From assembly GCA_947253655.1 (NCBI GenBank), contig CAMYAE010000005.1, forward strand, positions 1 through 64,000: a DNA stretch of 64,000 nucleotides, read 5' to 3'. Made by a program: the position numbers and the translations under genes. This document shows, in pieces, positions 62,563 through 64,000 of this stretch (within the stretch, counting starts at the first letter, position 1; each line of letters begins with the position of its first letter). The notes below the pieces were generated by a model, which was not told the DNA's origin, made no database searches, and worked only from the letters and a program-made list of their open reading frames with translations. The stretch is from an uncultured Bacteroidales bacterium (GTDB taxonomy: Bacteria > Bacteroidota > Bacteroidia > Bacteroidales > UBA932).

Positions 62563-63306
62563 CTATCGTCCTCGCCTTCTGAACTCAGCTACTGTGATTG
62601 CCGTCGCTACTGCTGCATTAAGCGACTCAGAGCCGGTGTTTCCGTCAGGATAAGGAGGAATATACAGCCTTGAACCGACTTTCTTTTCCATTTTAGCAGA
62701 TATGCCATTGGCCTCATTTCCTATTACTACCACGACCGGAGCCTTATCCCCTGTCTGCAAATCGGTATCATAGATATTGTCGCCGTCCAAAAATGTCCCG
62801 TACACAATTCCTCCGGAATTTATTGCAAGATCCGCAAAACGCTCCAGATTGGCATAGGCGAAGCGGACTCTGAAAATTGCCCCCATAGTGGACTGGACAG
62901 TCTTGGGATTATACAAATCCACGGTGTCAGGAGTTGCGAATATACCGTCTATGCCGAACCAGTCTGCAATTCTGAGTATTGTGCCCAAATTGCCGGGATC
63001 TCTGATAGAATCCAATGCGAGATATAGGCCTTTGGCCGGACGGGCCACTTGGGCCTCATCAGTTTCGTCCTGCGACGGCTTTTTCACTACGGCCAATACC
63101 GGCGAGGGGGTAGACAGCAGGCTTATCTTTTTCATCATTTCCTCACCTATTTCAGAGCTGCGGTATATTTTCTCTACATGGAAACCGGACTTCATGGCTT
63201 CTGCGACCAATTTATCGCCCTCAACCGTAAAAAGTCCCAAAGAGTCCCTGAATTTTTTCATAGACAAGGACCTGACAAGTTTTATTTCGCTGTTTGATAT
63301 GCCCAT
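62563..63306 (-). CDS. SpoU/TrmH-family RNA 2'-O-methyltransferase
   Basis: This SPOUT enzyme uses S-adenosylmethionine to methylate 2'-OH in rRNA or tRNA. The 247-aa protein has an N-terminal substrate-binding domain (LVRSLSMKKFRDSLGLFTVE) and the knot motifs ALDSIRDPGNLGTILRIADW, VVVIGNEANGISAKM and LYIPPYPDGNTGSESLNAAV. I place the start at ATG 63,306, because an upstream TTG (63,327) lies inside the probable -7 box. Confidence 0.92.
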   Translation of the reverse strand: MGISNSEIKLVRSLSMKKFRDSLGLFTVEGDKLVAEAMKSGFHVEKIYRSSEIGEEMMKKISLLSTPSPVLAVVKKPSQDETDEAQVARPAKGLYLALDSIRDPGNLGTILRIADWFGIDGIFATPDTVDLYNPKTVQSTMGAIFRVRFAYANLERFADLAINSGGIVYGTFLDGDNIYDTDLQTGDKAPVVVVIGNEANGISAKMEKKVGSRLYIPPYPDGNTGSESLNAAVATAITVAEFRRRGR

Positions 63307-63324
63307 CGCATTTTTGTTGTCTTG

Positions 63325-63332
63325 CAAACTTA
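63325..63332 (-). promoter_or_regulatory. -7 box of the SpoU methyltransferase gene
   Basis: TAAGTTTG on the minus strand fits the consensus and ends 18 bp before ATG 63,306. Confidence 0.45.
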
Positions 63333-63425
63333 CGGAAAATCTTTCGTTTTTATGCCCGACAGGTTAAAAATCGGTTATAATTGTCAGAGCATGCAGAAAA
63401 ATTTGAGAATGTCGCCTTAAAAAGA

Positions 63426-63433
63426 TAAATTTG
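63426..63433 (+). promoter_or_regulatory. -7 box of the BamA/TamA-like gene
   Basis: TAAATTTG fits the consensus, 10 bp before ATG 63,444, implying a very short leader. Confidence 0.45.
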
Positions 63434-63443
63434 TAAGATAGGA

Positions 63444-64000
63444 ATGAGCAGGATATTTTCATATATATTCATAGTTGCGGCAATTTTGTTTGCCGTTGTT
63501 TCTTGCAGCACGACAAGGGTCCTGGCAGACGGCCAGTACAGGCTTGCCGAAAACACTATTGAGGTTGAAAAAGGCGGTAAACTCAAAACCAACCGGCTCA
63601 TGCCATACGTCAAGCAGAAAGCCAAGAGCTGGAGCCCGATGATGTGTGTCTACAACTGGTCCGGAAGAAAGGAGACAGGGACATGGAATAGATTTGTAAG
63701 GAAAATAGGCATAGCTCCCGTAATATACGATCCGGATATGGTTGCTCCTTCTGTTGAAAATATCAAGCGACATCTGGAGTATATCGGCTATTACAATTCG
63801 ACAGTTGATTCAAAGGTGGAGGTGAAGCGTCGCAAAGTAAAGGTAATATATACGATAAAGCCGGGAAGACGCTATCCCATAGATAAGCTTGATTTCTCAG
63901 TGTCTCAGGACAATCCGGAATTCGCAAAGGATTTTTACAGACATATATCCGAAGTCGGAATACGTCAGGGAGACTATCTGTCGGAAGCTGCCCTTGAGGC
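63444..64000 (+). CDS. BamA/TamA-family outer-membrane assembly protein (partial)
   Basis: The gene runs off the window end. The 185 visible residues begin with a lipoprotein signal (IVAAILFAVVSC, then STTRVLADGQYRLAENTIEV), followed by POTRA-like repeats (VENIKRHLEYIGYYNSTVDS and KVEVKRRKVKVIYTIKPGRR, then YPIDKLDFSV). Bacteroidota carry TamA-like lipoproteins of this kind alongside BamA; the barrel is outside the window, so the exact member cannot be named. Confidence 0.85.
   Translation, partial: MSRIFSYIFIVAAILFAVVSCSTTRVLADGQYRLAENTIEVEKGGKLKTNRLMPYVKQKAKSWSPMMCVYNWSGRKETGTWNRFVRKIGIAPVIYDPDMVAPSVENIKRHLEYIGYYNSTVDSKVEVKRRKVKVIYTIKPGRRYPIDKLDFSVSQDNPEFAKDFYRHISEVGIRQGDYLSEAALE

Noticed and set aside
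1..64000. CRISPR array, tRNA or rRNA genes
   Set aside because: No regularly spaced repeats, cas-like genes, cloverleaf with CCA-adjacent acceptor or rRNA stretches were seen on either strand by eye; a tRNAscan or Infernal run would be decisive.

Overview
The window comes from a Bacteroidales (Bacteroidota) chromosome. Supporting signs are promoter -7 boxes of the TAnnTTTG type, a PorT-like barrel, LptD of the Bacteroidota type, a Rho factor with a long low-complexity insertion, PPi-type phosphofructokinase, and Bacteroidota-type IS21/IS256, VirE-N, coupling-protein and tyrosine-integrase remnants. The genus cannot be fixed from the sequence alone.

Layout. (1) 1-236: the 3' end of an ahpF-like flavoprotein gene. 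(2) About 240-30,895: an accessory island rich in defence genes, with many pseudogenes. It ends exactly at the 3' end of mnmE, a known type of integration hotspot. (3) 30,896-64,000: compact housekeeping chromosome (mnmE, carAB, rho, lptD, amidase, dnaA, rpe, birA, rsfS-ftsH-cdsA-psd, ispG-to-ligA operon, pfp, GH13, SpoU methyltransferase, BamA/TamA-like).

Island, left part. A Vsr endonuclease is followed by a leftward three-gene operon: a 1258-aa SF2 helicase with a C-terminal PD-(D/E)xK nuclease, a 662-aa partner that overlaps it by ATGA, and an ADP-ribosylglycohydrolase. A WYL-domain regulator is divergent to it. This is the best candidate for an undescribed system. Next come an HD-type small alarmone-hydrolase-like gene, a HIRAN gene, and a hipBA pair whose hipA carries an in-frame stop.

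Island, middle (13.5-24.1 kb). This is a graveyard of mobile-element pieces: IS21 end with istB, coupling protein, VirE-N, and two inverted truncated IS256 copies. Among them lie intact cargo genes: dinD, a kinase-TPR operon with its own promoter and terminator, and an SF1 helicase.

Island, right part. An apparently intact LlaJI-like system (C5 methyltransferase, McrB-type GTPase, PD-(D/E)xK nuclease) is followed by a broken gene that may be an Argonaute remnant. A decayed four-module HTH protein and tyrosine integrase lie next to mnmE. A 14-bp direct repeat links the mnmE 3' end to position 17,701, which suggests a roughly 13-kb integrated element.

The genes read as stacked anti-phage and anti-plasmid systems accreted at one hotspot, beside an ordinary core genome whose genes are tightly packed and often overlap by 4 bp.
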